Assembly: GCA_021292105.1 (NCBI GenBank)
Contig: CM037869.1
Coordinates: 2,017,001-2,081,000 of the forward strand
Source of the DNA: Anadara kagoshimensis
Lineage: Eukaryota; Mollusca; Bivalvia; Arcoida; Arcidae
Direction of reading: 5' to 3'
Length of the DNA stretch: 64,000 bases
The notes under the pieces were generated by a model, which had not been told where the DNA came from, ran no database searches, and worked only from the letters and a program-made list of their open reading frames with translations. The translations under genes were made by a program, and so were the position numbers. Positions 1-11,909 of this stretch are shown one piece after another; the stretch's first letter is position 1, and the number at the start of each line of letters is the position of its first letter.

Positions 1-3000
1 CTGTACTGGGAGACTTTTCTTTCACAAAATCCTCTGTTTGTACCCGTATTGGTTTGGCATCTTCAGACGGAGCAGACGACACGTCAGTATGGTTGACATA
101 GTCTACTTCTGGTATTTCCGGTTGAGATGGCTTGTAAACATTTTTATGGCGGTCTGAAAAACTTTGTTGTTTTGGTGGTTTCGGACGGTCTTTGGTTAAT
201 GACTGCAAAGGTTCGGTCTTCGTTACTATACTTAATCTAATGTTATTTGGTTCATCAGGTCTTGAAATAAAAAAGAAATTAAAAAAGAATTAGATAAATG
301 AATAAAAAACAAACAGAATCAATAAGTAATTTCACTAAAGCGTCAAAATATTATAACAATATAACGTTATACATTGTGTATTTAACATTTTGTCAGCCGA
401 TAGTAACCTTTTTTCGTGGCTTCGTCCCGTGATATCTTATTGTGGAGGTAGATAAGATGACCTGGGTAAAGTGCATAGCGTCTCTCGTCGTTCTGTTCGA
501 ATCCCTTCTCTAGCAGATTCTAGTGTGGGAAAGCATTTCACCACTATAAAACACTGTCGATGACTCGACATTTACTCTTTAAATTTTTATTCACGAACTA
601 TTATATATGTACTTAAACAATTTGAATGGTAGATTTATTATCATATAATTCAGAAATCTTTCATCAGTTCTTACTTTTGATTTCTTGTAACACTATGGTT
701 GTCTTCTTTGTAAAGTGCAGGAACACCATTCGATACAAGTCTGCTCTCATACTCTTGAACATCAGTGTTCTGTAACTGTGCGTCATTTTCTATCTACAAT
801 ATCAAATCACAAGTTCTGGATTCATACAACAAGAAAATATAGTTTATATATATTTTTAGAAATAAATATGTATTGCTACTTTAAGTATAGTTTAGTCTCT
901 TGTTATGGAATGAACTTAATTGTATTGAAGTTTGTTTTAAATAGCCGACTGGATGAACATCTCCAATCAAGTCGAAAAAAATACGCTACTAAGTGTTTCA
1001 TATCTGCTTTGATTCCGATGTATGAAGTTTTTCAAGTTACAATTAAAGCCAAACAGACAAATCCATGTCGAAAGCACAGGCTCAAAGCAAAGTGAAAACT
1101 TTCAAAATGGAAAATTAAATTGAACACATGAACTTTCACCGCGAATATGAGGTCGGGTGCTCCGGAAGGTTAAGTACTTCCTGTTAAGGTAGCAACTACT
1201 ACCCTACAGTCATTACAAAACCACAGTTCAAACTAAGTAACTAGACCTCCATAGTTTTGAAGGTAAAGCTTTACAATGTCTGCCAATTAACTTACAATTA
1301 TATCGTTATAATCGGGGTCCTCAGTGTCGTCATCACTGTTCTCTATGGAATCGTCTGTATCCGTGTTATTTCTGTTGTAAAACTCGGCGTCTTTAGAAAA
1401 CTCGTCGTCAAATGATCTGCTTTTTACTGCCCGCATTAATGTAGGGCTCAGACTGTTTATGGGTTGTAGGTTCATCCCCAGGTCCCTGTCCGTATCGACC
1501 GGTATCGGGTGTGATATACCGCCTTCACTCCCAAACATCATTACAGTTGCACGTTTTAACTTGCAAGCTCTCTCAAATGCCTAAAATAGAAATTAACAGC
1601 TAAGGTCAAGCTGGATATCTATGTTTACATTTATACCTACACAGAATTGGCAAAAATACATTCAAAACTGAAAGTCACATTTGACACTGCTTCTTAGAAT
1701 CCATTATGCGTATCCATGTAGGATAGGAAAATCCCACCCGAGGGGTTGGGTTGAACATTTCAGTCAGAGACGAGAACAGATACGGAAGAAAACCAATATT
1801 CTATCGTTTGACAAATTAACATAATCAAATTGCACAATTATGTCAAATACAAGGTTGTGTCTTAATAGCTTGAATGTTAAAACTTTATACTTTAGATCCA
1901 AATTGTAACAGCAAATAATGCTCTGAACTTCAAATAACCTTTTATTGCTCGATTAATAAGGTATACAATTGAATTTCGTGAGATAACGGTTTAATTACTG
2001 CATCTTTCAGAAATATCTTGTGTACAATGTGATTGTGAAAATTTAATATGATTGAGAATATAATATATAAACAGTGAAGGGTTGTTAATTTGTTCAGCAT
2101 TGTGTCTGTTTCCATTAGAAAATTATTTATTAAAATATAATTGGTCATACATGGGATATATACGGAAGGATGGTAAATTTGTTCAGCAGAGATGCTTACA
2201 CTTCCGGAGCACCCGGCCTCAATTTACACGTGAAAATTTGCGTGTTTAACCTAACTTGTCAGTTTCAAAGTTTCAATTTGCTTACGGAATGTGATTCAGA
2301 GATGGATTGGTATGTGTGTTTTTGATAATATTGATTAGAGAGCTATTTAGTAAGACCTGTAGTAGTATTTACCGATATCCATTCAGATCTCTCCACTTCT
2401 TTGTCTTTACGTTTAAATTCACCCGATACTTTGAAACTAAAAACATTACAGTATTAGTAGTGTTACTGCTTAGAGCATTTAGTGATATGTAATATACCAA
2501 TTTTTAAATGTATTGGATGATATAATTAAAAATGGATCAAAGACTCAATGGGCCGGGTTGCCATTAAGTCAAGTGCACATCTTTGATAATCTTTTGATAT
2601 ATACAGTACAAAGTGACTAAGCTTCAAAGTCTGGAAAAGTGGGGGAAAAAATCTTGAAATATTTCCATAAAGTCAGGTGCATATCTTCAATATATATAGA
2701 AACATTCTGGGAATATTCAAGGTTTTTGGTTGAAAACTGTAGGAGGAGTTGAGTTCACAAAGTAGGCACCCCCACCCCCGTTCAAAAACTTGCTAAAATG
2801 TGACTAAGTTTCAAAGTCTGGAAAAATGGGAAAACAATCTTGAAATATTTCCATAAAGTCAGGTGCACATCCTCAATATCTGTGAAGTTTCAAGGTTTTT
2901 GGTTGAAAACTGTAGGAGGAGTTGAGTACACAAAGTAGGCACCCCCACCCGTTCAAAAACTTGCTTAAAAGTGACTAAGTTTCAAAGTCTGGAAAAATGG

Positions 3001-6000
3001 GAAAAAAATCTTGAAATTTTTCCATAAAGTCAGATGCACATCCTCAATATCTATAGAAACATTCTGTGAAGTTTCAAGGTTTTTGGTTGAAAACTGTAGG
3101 AGGAGTTGAGTTCACAAAGTTGGTACCCTATTTTCCCCGCCCGCCCACCCCAACATTCACCATACTATAAACCGGATTTGCACTTCGTGCAACCCGGCCA
3201 AAAATTAAACAGGACATATATATTAGTTAAATTCTTTTTCACTTAAAAGAATTTGACTATATTTAACAAGGTGATGTGGTGAGAATACTTATAATGAAAT
3301 ATTTATTAAAGGAATAAAAATAAATCAATGAAGACGTCATGAATGAAAATATAAAAACTTAAAAAACAAACATTTAACGCGCATTCTGCAAAGTCCGTTA
3401 CTGAGGTACTGGAACTTGATAGATAAACAACTGGTCAGAACTGTTTTATTTCTGAGAAGTTGGTTCAAGGAGCACTGCCCAATGTCATTAGTCAACATAC
3501 TTTTATCTACATACTAGTAGTTGAAACATGAATCATTGGTTAAAAGGCACTTTCAAGTATACACCTACACAGCCTGCACACCTTTCCGGAGCATTTGGCC
3601 TCACTTCCCTGGTAGAAGTTCACGTGTTTAACTTAACTTGTCAGTTTACAGAGTTTTTACTTTGCTTTAGGTATTGTTGTTTGGACATGGATCGGTATGT
3701 TTGTTTTTACTATGCTTTTGGTATTGTGATTTGGACATGGATTGGTATGTTTGTTTTTACTATGCTTTTGGTATTGTGATTTGGACATGGATTGGTATGT
3801 TTGTTTTTACTTTGCTTTAGGTATTGTATTTTGGACATGGATCAGTATGTTTGTTTTTACTTTGCTTTGGTATTGTGATTTGGACATGGATTGGTATGTT
3901 TGTTTTTACTTTGCTTTTGGTATTGTGATTTGGACATGGATTGGTATGTTTGTTTTTACTTTGCTTTAGGTATTGTATTTTGGACATGGATCAGTATGTT
4001 TGTTTTTACTTTGCTTTGGTATTGTGATTTGGACATGGATTGGTATGTTTGTTTTTACTTTGCTTTGGTATTGTGATTTGGACATGGATTGGTATGTTTT
4101 TTTTGACTATGCTTTTGGTATTGTATTTTGGACATGGATTGGTATGTTTGTTTTTTGTTTGAAGCACAAAGATTATTAAATTCTTTGGCAAAAATTTGTA
4201 TTGAACATAAATAAAAGATAATAAATGTTTGAGTGTATTTAAGAATACATACTAGTAAATCCTGTTTGAGAGATGTACAGCAAACCCGGAACTTCCGTGT
4301 GTCTTGATTTTACAATCATCTTTCCACAAGTGTATTATATTTAACGCTACCTTAAAAACAATAAAAGTTAATACTTATCCTTAAAAATTATGATATTAAA
4401 ACGTTTTATGTGAAATAATGAGCAAAATAGACAGTTTTAATCAGCTTTAAACCAACGTTACAGAGATTAAATATTGATATAAATATAAGAGGAAGTAGAT
4501 ATGTTTACTACAAAGTAACTTTGATATAACGACCACTGTGGTAGCTCAGTTGGTAGAGTACTCGCTCCGTAAGTGGATGGTCGTAGGTTTGATCCCCGAC
4601 CGGGTCTGAACCTAGACATGAAAGTGGGTATTGACTGTTCTTTCGCCAAGCACGCGGCCTTACAAAATGAAAGTCACGGTTCATTCGGGTGGAAACTTAA
4701 AATAAAGGAGGTTCCGTGTCACGGTGGGCTTGACACGATAAAGAACCCTGCTGTATAATGCCATCAGCGCAACGCACAGGCAAAATTTCAAAATAGCTGA
4801 CGATGTCTCGATATACATGTAGGTGAAAAATTCTTGATTGGGACGTTAAACACCATTACTCAACTCAACTCTTTGATATAACGGTTCGTTTTAAAGTGGC
4901 ATAATACATGCACTTACAGATCAGTGTCTTTTACCGCCTACGTTCGAATGCCATTCGGGACAGATTGTCAGTTCGCTTGCCGGTAATCGGTTGATTTTCT
5001 TCAGGCAATCCAGTTTCCTCCACCATCCATGACCTGATCGCCGCGATATAAGTGAAAAAATCTTGACTTGAATGGTACACTTAATTACCTATATCAACTC
5101 ATTCCAATATCAAATTTCTAAGCTGTTCATGGGGAGAACGACTGAAAAGGAAAGAAACGCCGCCGGGTGGACCAGCTGGAACAAAGCCAAAACAGCAGCG
5201 AAGGACAGGCAAAAATGGAAAGATAGCGTTAAGGCATTTATGCGCCTTTTGGCGAGGAGAGACTTAAGGTTAATGTAAGGAAGCTGTTCATGAACGTGAT
5301 GAACCAATAGTGGGGTTATTGGGTATCAACCCTATAAGAAGCTAACTATTTACATAAATAGTTAGACTTAGATAAATCAAAATAAATTGTCATCATACCT
5401 CTTCTCCCGGTCGGAAGTATGAAAATTCTCCTGGTGTTACTCGAACCAGTCTCCTAAACACAAAAAATAAAATTCACAACATAAACAAGAGGGCCATGGG
5501 CCTGATACGCTCACCTGATAACTAATGGCTAGCTGATAGATTTAAAGAAAACATAAATACTAAACCACAATGACTTTTTTCTTTACATCATAATGACCGT
5601 TGTATCAATACCTACAACATTCTAATATACATGCCTATACAAAAAGTTTATAGTTTTCGAGATAATTAACCATTTTGGTATTGTTTTGCATCTGTGACCT
5701 TGACCTTTGAACCCATGACCTTTTTCTATACATCAAAATAATCGTTGTATCAATACCTACAACATTTTAATATACATACCTATACAAAAAGTTTATAGTT
5801 TTCGAGATAATTAATCGTTTCGGTATTGTTTTGCATCTGTGACCTTGACCTTTGAACCCATGACCTTTTTCTATACATCAAAATGATCGTTGTATCAATA
5901 CCTACAACATTCTAATATACATGCCTATACAAAAAGTTTATAGTTTTCGAGATTATTAACCATTTCGGTATTGTTTCGGATCTGTGACCTTGACCTTTGA

Positions 6001-9000
6001 ACCTATGACCCTTTTCTATACATCAAAATGATCGTTGTATCAATACCTACAACACATTTTAATATACATGCCTATACAAAAAGTTTATAGTTTTCGAGAT
6101 AATAATTATAATCAGAGGTAAAAAAAATTAGGTCACGACCTTCACAATTGATCTTGACCTCATTTTGAAGATACTAACAATTATCTGGTCAAATACTCAA
6201 GTTATAACAATTTGAAGCTTTTTTACGATTTTTCCAAAATTAAACGCAAAAAACGCGTAATCTATTTTTTGTCCGAATTTCACAAAATGAACAAACTATA
6301 GGCTTAAGACCCTAGAGAATCCAAATATCAGATTTTTTCTCCAATCAATGCTTTCAGAGAAGAAGATTTTTTAAGATTTTTGCACCCCTAGGTGACCTAT
6401 TTATGGTAGCCATGGCAACGGCACGAACAAATCTGAATTGCACCAGCCCATATATACTTCTCACCAAGTTTCATTAAAATCTGTCTTGTAGTTTCAGAGG
6501 AGATGTCGAAAATATGTGTTAACGACGCACGCACGCACGCACACACGCACGCACACACGCACATACACACGCTGCGCTATGCCATAAGCTCACATGACCT
6601 TTCGGTCAGGTGAGCTAAAAATGATAATACATGCAGTACAGTATATTTTAAATAACTCTTTTCAACAGAGCAGATTCGGAATGATAAGGAATTGTGCAAC
6701 AGCTGGAAAGCTGAACTTAAGCAACCGCAATCAAAAACATAAAGCAATGCAGTTTAATGATACAACAGTCAAACAAGACAGGGCAAACAAAAACAAACAC
6801 ATATTGGGGTCACTTATCATAATTTCCTTTGGACATTGGTTGGACACTGAAGTAAATGTCCAATAAGTCAATGGCTACTTTCACAGAGATATAAAAAAAG
6901 AAGCTAATTTATCTCTAATTATGCATGGTGCCTCATTTACATGTTATATTAATGTAATATTGTAAGACTGGGGTTATCAAGGTCATGAGTGTTATGATGT
7001 CTCTGTATCTAAGGTTGTCCTGAATGTGTTTGGCATTTTATGGTACCGTGTTCATTTCGTTGACATTTTTCATTTCGCGCGTGGCGATTTTGGCTGGTTG
7101 GGTAGGGTGTTGCTCCTCCGGAGCCCCCGGGCTCACTTTCCTGATGGAGCTTTATGTGTTTGGCTTAATTTGCCAGTTTTAAAAGTATGTGCTTATTATT
7201 ATTATTATCAGGATTATAGATTGGATATCGACCGGTATGTTTGCGATTAATGATTAAATCAATAACAGCCGACCATTTCAAACATTCAAAAAGTATCTAA
7301 AAGAGCAGATAAATCAGTGATCTTACTTTGCCCATACTGGTATCGCCGTGTTTCCTTTCTTTTCAAGAATTCCTTCTTTTATTACAGATTTAGTTCGTCG
7401 TAAAGTAAATTCTTTATCTGTTTCCTTGACAACTGGCGATGACGCTGTAAAATATAAATGTGAAGTTTATATTAAACAATAAATAAATAAATAAATAAAA
7501 AATCAAATAAATTATGGTAGAGATAATAATAACAAACAAACATACCAATCAATATCAAAATCACAATTCCAAAAACAGTAAAACTGACAAAACTTAATAC
7601 GTGAATTTTCACCAGGAAAGTGAGGCTGGGTGTTCAGGAAGGTAAAGCACTTTCTGTCTAGCTATCTACATCCGTAACGTATAAAATACACAATTGGCCT
7701 TGCTACAGTGTTCATTTAAATTGTCGTTTGATAAAAAATCTTGACGAAGACGATGGCGATGTCGATTAATATAAGATTTGAATTAATCCCACTCAATAGT
7801 GGCAGACGAAAGGTACGTCACAGACCCCATTGTTACAAATTCAAATTAACTGTTCTTTTAAATTAGTATTTAAATGAATAAATAAATATCTCTAACCATA
7901 TACCAAATAGCTACACACCATACCTTCAAAAGATATAGGATCCAGATTCCACCATAAAGTATCATACCAAGCAGACGACATATTGTGTGTTTTTCTTCAG
8001 TACTTCCGGCATCGAATTCAAAATCTTTATTTGCAAATTTTAAAATCATATGTAATCCTTCCTAATAAAGGTATAATAAAATTATGATAATCATTTAAAA
8101 TGTATATTGAAGTTAGGAGGTCATTGGTGTAGCTATAGAAGGACGGCTAGTGACCTAGAAAACTGCCTCCACCACATGACTGGATATCGATATGTCACTA
8201 TATCCAATGCCCTCTCAAAGGCTGTGTCTTGTTTTCTTATCAACTTTGTTTTTGAATTTTAATTTTTTTTTTCTAATTGTTAATTACAACACTAAGAAAA
8301 TATATACATATAAATGCAAAAACAAATTAGTTGGATTTTACGCGTTCTTGTCTATATTGACAGTGACATGACATGTTGATGTTGTCATTTGCAAATAACT
8401 ATGTAATAATGAAGATATTAAAAGTGCAAACATTGAACTGTCTAAAATGGCATTTATAGTGTTCTAACTTCAATTGTCATGGAACAAAAGGTTCAAAACA
8501 GAAGTATGTGAGCCAAAACAGCTTTTTGTTTCCATAGAACAAATGATTTAAGATAAAAACTACTTTCAAAATACGAAAAGATTTTATAAATTAAAAATTT
8601 TAATTACATTCGAAGACATTATTTTACAAATTAAACATCACAGATATAAAACGTCTAAAAAGATGACAAACCTCCGATTCATATTGTAATAGTTGTTCAA
8701 AGCCATACGAATACTTTATCAGACCTTGTTGTATGATGTGTAACTTGTTGTTCCTGAAGTCAAACTAAAACAAATATATATAAAAAGTTTAATTACATCA
8801 AAGATATTATCATATACATTTTTTAAAATAATCATATAAAATAAAATCATAAATATGATTAAATTTAAAACAATGGTATATAACAATATTGACCTCGCTA
8901 CCTGAATAATTACCGTCCAAGAGAATTGACGACATACATGTGTGCTCTTGATGACAATTGTTAATCTAGAGCCGATTTAAGTATGGAATTGAAATGTTCG

Positions 9001-10783
9001 GCATAATTTAGAATATTTAGAGAACCCCAAATGAAATCGCAAATTAACTTAATTCGCCAGTTTCATTTTTTTTACTTTGCTTTGGGGCTATAATTTGGAC
9101 ATGGTATGTTTGTTTTTTTTTTTTTATTTCGTATGTCATTTTATAAAATGGACTTATATGTTTCTCTGTTTCCCTACTGTATAAATGTATCCTGCATAAT
9201 TGTTATATAATGATGGACACAAATTTATAAATGTCGTATTCGCTATTGATTTAATGTCTTAAACTTGACGTAATAGCGACATTTTTGTATAGATACACGG
9301 TGCCTCAGTATGTATGTATGTTGTATCTTTTTTATCTATCATACGAGGTGAATCGGTGGAGTTGTAACGAGTTCACCTAATATATATAATATTTTAAATA
9401 GTGTCATGTGTTACTTTTGTTTTTTTAAATAAAATAATACATTCAGAAATCGCACATGACAATTTAAAAATAGTATACGACAATTGTAACACAGTCCTGA
9501 GATGAAAGCCTGTCTATAAATGTAAAGGTCATCCAAAGGAACCAGTAAAGGTAGCCTTTATGAGCAGGTGGCTCTTATATAGAGGTGGCCTTCAAGGCAG
9601 GTTGGGCTGTAATATACATAGTATACTGTTTTGATCACAAAAAGTGAAACATTCTCTTTTCATAGAATTATAACAATCAAACACAATCCTACACTATACA
9701 ATGTTTGTTTCCGTTCCTAAGGACAGTAAGGAGTTATCAAACAATTGACTGGTTTAAATATGTCAACTAAAAACAATTATAAAATCAAGTAGTTTTATGT
9801 AACACTTGAAGTAGTTTGATTTTACTAGGAAATGTATAAATTGAAATTACATGCGAGGTAATGTAGTCACGACACAGACTTCCTGGATAAATAGCGTACA
9901 CTACGTGATAGTATCAGCTAAATAAACAGAAATTAAGCAGAGCTCTCGTTTTTATCGTTCCGAATGTCGCGTGCTCATGTGTGACGGAAACGAGAAAAAT
10001 GGGAGTTGCATATGCACCTTAAAGATATTAAAAACTAGGCTATTTCTTATCCATATTGTGGAATCATTAATTTTCTTGGTGTTGTAATTTTCTAATTCGT
10101 TGTTATTGTGGAAGTTTACATGCCAACGCAATAGTACATATTACAATTAACCTTCAACGGAAACCATAAACCATGAATTCGCCAACCCACAAAATGGCTT
10201 TCCTTAAAGCCACGAAAATAAATCATTTCACAGCATTTAAAGTCGGAATGAAATGATAACAGACATTATACTATAAGTTATATCTGATGAATACCACTAG
10301 CATTTAGGACTTAAAAGTTCTGACCAAGACTTGAAAATAGATAGTGACTGTCCTTTCACCAAGGACTGGGCATTAAGAAATGAAAGTCACGGGGTCCCTC
10401 GGAAGAGACATTAAAAGCCGATGTCCCGTGTCACGGCAAACGTGGCATGTTAAAGAATCTTACCGGCAAATTGTCCTGTAACCACTGCAAAGAAAAAACG
10501 TTCTGACACTTGAGCTGGTGATACCTCAATATAGGTGAACTTTACTAGCCGGGACGTAAAACAACATTCACTCAATCAATCGATCAATCAGTCAATCAAT
10601 CAATTTATACTTACCTGTAAAATTGCTCTTTTTCCCGATTTCTTAAAAATTCCAAAATTGTGTAGTGCTTTAGGGAAGTCCATATCTGTGACATCCACCA
10701 TCTTCCTGTGTAATAAACGCTTTCTATTAAGTAACTTAGCCATTTTGAAATAACGATCAGTTTAAACAATAATAAAATATTAT
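1..10783 (-). CDS. PH-domain protein gene, 5' part (8 exons; 3' end outside window)
   Basis: Predicted coding exons in transcription order: 10615-10743 (ATG at 10743), 8672-8764, 7968-8061, 7327-7444, 5399-5453, 1296-1580, 675-793 and 1-260 (open to the edge). All have GT/AG ends and every codon phase joins without a stop (about 384 residues). A 40-nt 5' UTR with an acceptor at 10784-10785 suggests an upstream non-coding exon. Residues 30-105 show an alternating beta-strand pattern ending in an amphipathic helix (TEEKHTICRLL), like a PH fold. Residues 127-180 (KEGILEKKG, then VWAKRLVRVTPGEFSYFRP) read as the start of a canonical PH domain. Residues 185 onward are Ser/Asp/Glu-rich and probably disordered. 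A lipid- or membrane-binding adaptor role is inferred; the family is not recognised. An alternative donor at 7922-7923 would lengthen exon 3 but breaks phase. Confidence 0.72.
440..600 (+). repeat. tRNA-derived SINE fragment in PH-gene intron
   Basis: A pol III B-box-like GTTCGAATCCC lies near 499-509, about 35 bases after an A-box-like stretch (GGTAAAGTGCATAG). No acceptor stem can be folded, so this is a SINE head rather than a tRNA gene. Confidence 0.45.
1045..1210 (-). mobile_element. 3'-end fragment of the window's Penelope-like retroelement family
   Basis: On the minus strand it carries the family's conserved 3' segment: the GGTGCT/AGCACC-type hairpin region, then the CACGTG-like segment, then the GGACATGG-like end. 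It is diverged and lacks coding sequence. It lies in the intron between the exons at 675-793 and 1296-1580. Confidence 0.6.
2180..2330 (+). mobile_element. 3'-end fragment of the Penelope-like family
   Basis: Contains TTCCGGAGCACCCGGCCTCA, then AACCTAACTTGTCAGTTTC and a GATGGATTGGTATG end, as in the other dispersed copies. No coding part remains. Confidence 0.65.
2551..3199. mobile_element. 649-bp non-autonomous element with 11-bp TIRs and a 3-unit tandem core
   Basis: The ends are a perfect inverted pair, GGCCGGGTTGC at 2551-2561 and GCAACCCGGCC at 3189-3199. Just inside the right end is a perfect hairpin (TTGCAC-TTC-GTGCAA, 3178-3192). The core holds three copies of a 170-190 bp unit (AAGTGACTAAG...CACAAAGTAGGCACCCCC). 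Tandem core plus short inverted ends plus a subterminal hairpin is the layout of pearl/HINE-like elements in molluscs. There is no ORF. Confidence 0.7.
3565..4185 (+). repeat. Penelope-like 3' end expanded into a ten-unit 49/50-bp array
   Basis: Starts as an ordinary copy of the family 3' end (CTTTCCGGAGCATTTGGCC at about 3582). Its last roughly 50 bases (TTTGCTTTAGGTATTG...GGACATGG) then repeat ten times. GGACATGG occurs near 3683, 3733, 3783, 3833, 3882, 3932, 3982, 4031, 4080 and 4130. Variant units recur about every 149 bases, a weak higher-order period. ORFs on both strands here are by-products of the array. Confidence 0.8.
4532..4870 (+). mobile_element. Full-length tRNA-derived SINE with 13-bp target-site duplication
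   Basis: The head has an A box (GGTAGCTCAGTTGGTAGAG) and a B box (GGTTTGATCCC). The body carries TGACTGTTCTTTCGCCAAGC, and the tail is GGGACGTTAAAC plus (CAACT)n. The insertion is bracketed by perfect direct repeats CTTTGATATAACG at 4519-4531 and 4871-4883. It lies in the PH-gene intron. Not a functional tRNA, because no acceptor stem forms. Confidence 0.8.
4890..5100 (+). repeat. Second SINE type (fragment)
   Basis: Has a B-box-like GTTCGAATGCC, then CAGTTTCCTCCACCATCCAT and GCGATATAAGTGAAAAAATC, a body seen again in weaker form at 30715-30870 and 45195-45300. It directly follows the target-site duplication of the previous SINE. Confidence 0.5.
5484..6617. mobile_element. Helitron/pearl-like non-autonomous element, copy A (3-unit core)
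   Basis: The left end has a GC-rich near-palindrome (GGGCCATGGGCC) and GCTCACCTGATAAC. The core is three units of about 145 bp containing TGACCTTGACCTTTGAACC and ATACATGCCTATACAAAAAG. The right arm ends in (ACGC)n and a hairpin (CTCACATGACC/GGTCAGGTGAG) directly followed by CTAA. The hairpin plus CTRR-like end suggests a Helitron-type element; this is inference. It shares both arms with 16972-18995. It lies in the intron between the exons at 5399-5453 and 7327-7444. Confidence 0.7.
6955..7245 (+). mobile_element. Decayed Penelope-like fragment (RT tail plus 3' end)
   Basis: A remnant of the RT C-terminal coding region (GATGTCTCTGTATCTAAGG) is followed by CTCCGGAGCCCCCGGGCTCA and the GACCGGTATGTTTG end. 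A (TAT)n insertion interrupts it near 7195. Confidence 0.5.
7535..7685 (-). mobile_element. Penelope-like 3'-end fragment, minus orientation
   Basis: Mirror image of the family end: AACAAACATACCAATCAATA, then CACCAGGAAAGTGAGGCTGG, then CTAGCTATCTACATCC. It lies between PH-gene exons 3 and 4. Confidence 0.6.
8340..8580 (+). repeat. Diverged interspersed repeat shared with 52080-52200
   Basis: ATTGAACTGTCTAAAATGGC and TTATAGTGTTCTAACTTC are matched with substitutions at 52120-52175. No coding potential; type unknown. Confidence 0.35.
9045..9120 (+). repeat. Short 3'-terminal fragment of the Penelope-like family
   Basis: ACTTAATTCGCCAGTTTC, TACTTTGCTTTGGGGC and TTTGGACATGGTATGTTTG match only the last part of the family consensus. 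A poly-T follows. Confidence 0.4.
9403..9461. repeat. Palindromic MITE-like repeat
   Basis: GTCATGTGTTACTTTTG pairs imperfectly with CAGAAATCGCACATGAC. It shares the ACATGACAA end with repeats at 37214, 54283 and 59105. Confidence 0.4.
9491..9611. mobile_element. MITE, same family as 12265-12447
   Basis: Carries GCCTGTCTATAAATG, CCAAAGGAACCAGTAAAGG and GGCAGGTTGGGCTGTA, the reverse-orientation counterpart of the element at 12265-12447. Confidence 0.55.
10310..10608 (+). mobile_element. 5'-truncated SINE abutting the PH-gene exon-1 donor
   Basis: Has the SINE body (GTGACTGTCCTTTCACCAAG, GATGTCCCGTGTCACGGC) and the tail GGGACGTAAAAC followed by (TCAA)n. The tRNA head is missing. The tail ends a few bases from the minus-strand GT donor at 10613-10614. 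Confidence 0.65.
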
Positions 10784-11499
10784 CTGTAATTAGAACACAA
10801 GTACATGTACATATATATCATAAACATTGAAATCGACGATAAACTGATTAATTGATCTCATTCAGATAGCAGTGTGTATGATGTTATCTCCAGTTAACGG
10901 GCACAAACGTTTTATTTTCGTGCAAATTTAATGAAACGGGGATGTAATTAATAACGACTTAATCTAAGGACTCTAGTTATCGGGTTAACAGATCGGGTTA
11001 TCATCGGGTGTCGCGTTTGATAATACTACTTCCGTGTGTATTGTTAGTGAAACGTTTTGAAATCGATGTAAGGAAGATCTGTTTAAATTATTTGAAAACA
11101 CCAAAAAGAACACTAGATGCATTTTAATTTTGACAGAATAACCACCCATGCACTCATCTTATTTTAAGTATTAAACGTTCGGGTGTCGATTGGTGGATGG
11201 AATGATGATTTACATCGCATCAGCAACGAGACGTTTTCTTATTAAGCACAAAGTTAAGCTTTTATGTTTTGCACCGGGTTTGTAATATGCAAATAAAACT
11301 GACAACAGTTATTATTCATATTTTTCTGACAGTATAAAGAAGATACCAATCGTGAGATTTTTCTGAAATCGGACGAAAATATAGCCTAACGTTTACCGGT
11401 ATGCATAGAACTCTCTAAATACTACCAATGTGCTCAATCCGTATGGTATGTGGGAGGTGGAGAGTCCAAATCCGATCGGGATGTGATTAAAACTTGAAA
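10784..11499. other. Intergenic stretch, no gene seen
   Basis: Sequence upstream of the PH gene. Its promoter and first non-coding exon would be expected here, but no convincing TATA box, CpG cluster or ORF was found. A decayed repeat motif (TTTTCGTGCAAATTTAATG) lies near 10916. Confidence 0.4.
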
Positions 11500-11690
11500 A
11501 CGTGTAGCACTAGTAACTTTTCTTTCGCCAATAACTTAGCATTTAGAAGTTGCTTCACGGTAGGCGTGACATTCAAAAGAAACACCCATGCATATTGCCC
11601 TGAGCGCTAAAAAGTCACACTTTCTGCCACTTCACCTAAAGTTGGTGACGTCTCGATATAACTGAAATATTGTAAAACCTCATTCAATCA
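11500..11690 (+). repeat. Degenerate SINE body
   Basis: TTTCTTTCGCCAATAACTTAG, TTGCCCTGAGCG and GGTGACGTCTCGATATAACT match the 4532-4870 SINE in order, with many changes and no head. Confidence 0.5.
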
Positions 11691-11856
11691 TTTTTCCAAG
11701 TTGTTCACCACTGTGCTCTACTATGTGTTTTGACAAAAATGAATGCTGTTGACGAGTTGAATATGGCACGATACTACTTATACCCGAAGCTTCTGACCGA
11801 TTTTTACTTCATATAATGACAGATTCCTGTTCTCCAATACACAATTTAGTCTTTGG

Positions 11857-11878
11857 ATTATTTATTTATTTATTTATT

Positions 11879-11909
<31 letters not shown>

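Noticed and set aside
715-1095. 126-codon plus-strand ORF
   Set aside because: It overlaps the phased minus-strand exon 675-793 and runs into an inverted retroelement fragment, with random composition.
3662-4160. CRISPR-like regular repeats
   Set aside because: Units are contiguous without unique spacers and the genome is eukaryotic. The same holds for the 69-bp and 145-bp arrays.
3528-4191. Hydrophobic repetitive ORFs (FVFTLL..LDMDWYVC type)
   Set aside because: They are translations of the 49/50-bp satellite in shifting frames, not a membrane protein.
4532-4610. Possible tRNA genes at 4532, 16425, 27965 and 58865
   Set aside because: A and B boxes are present, but acceptor and anticodon stems do not form and SINE bodies follow.
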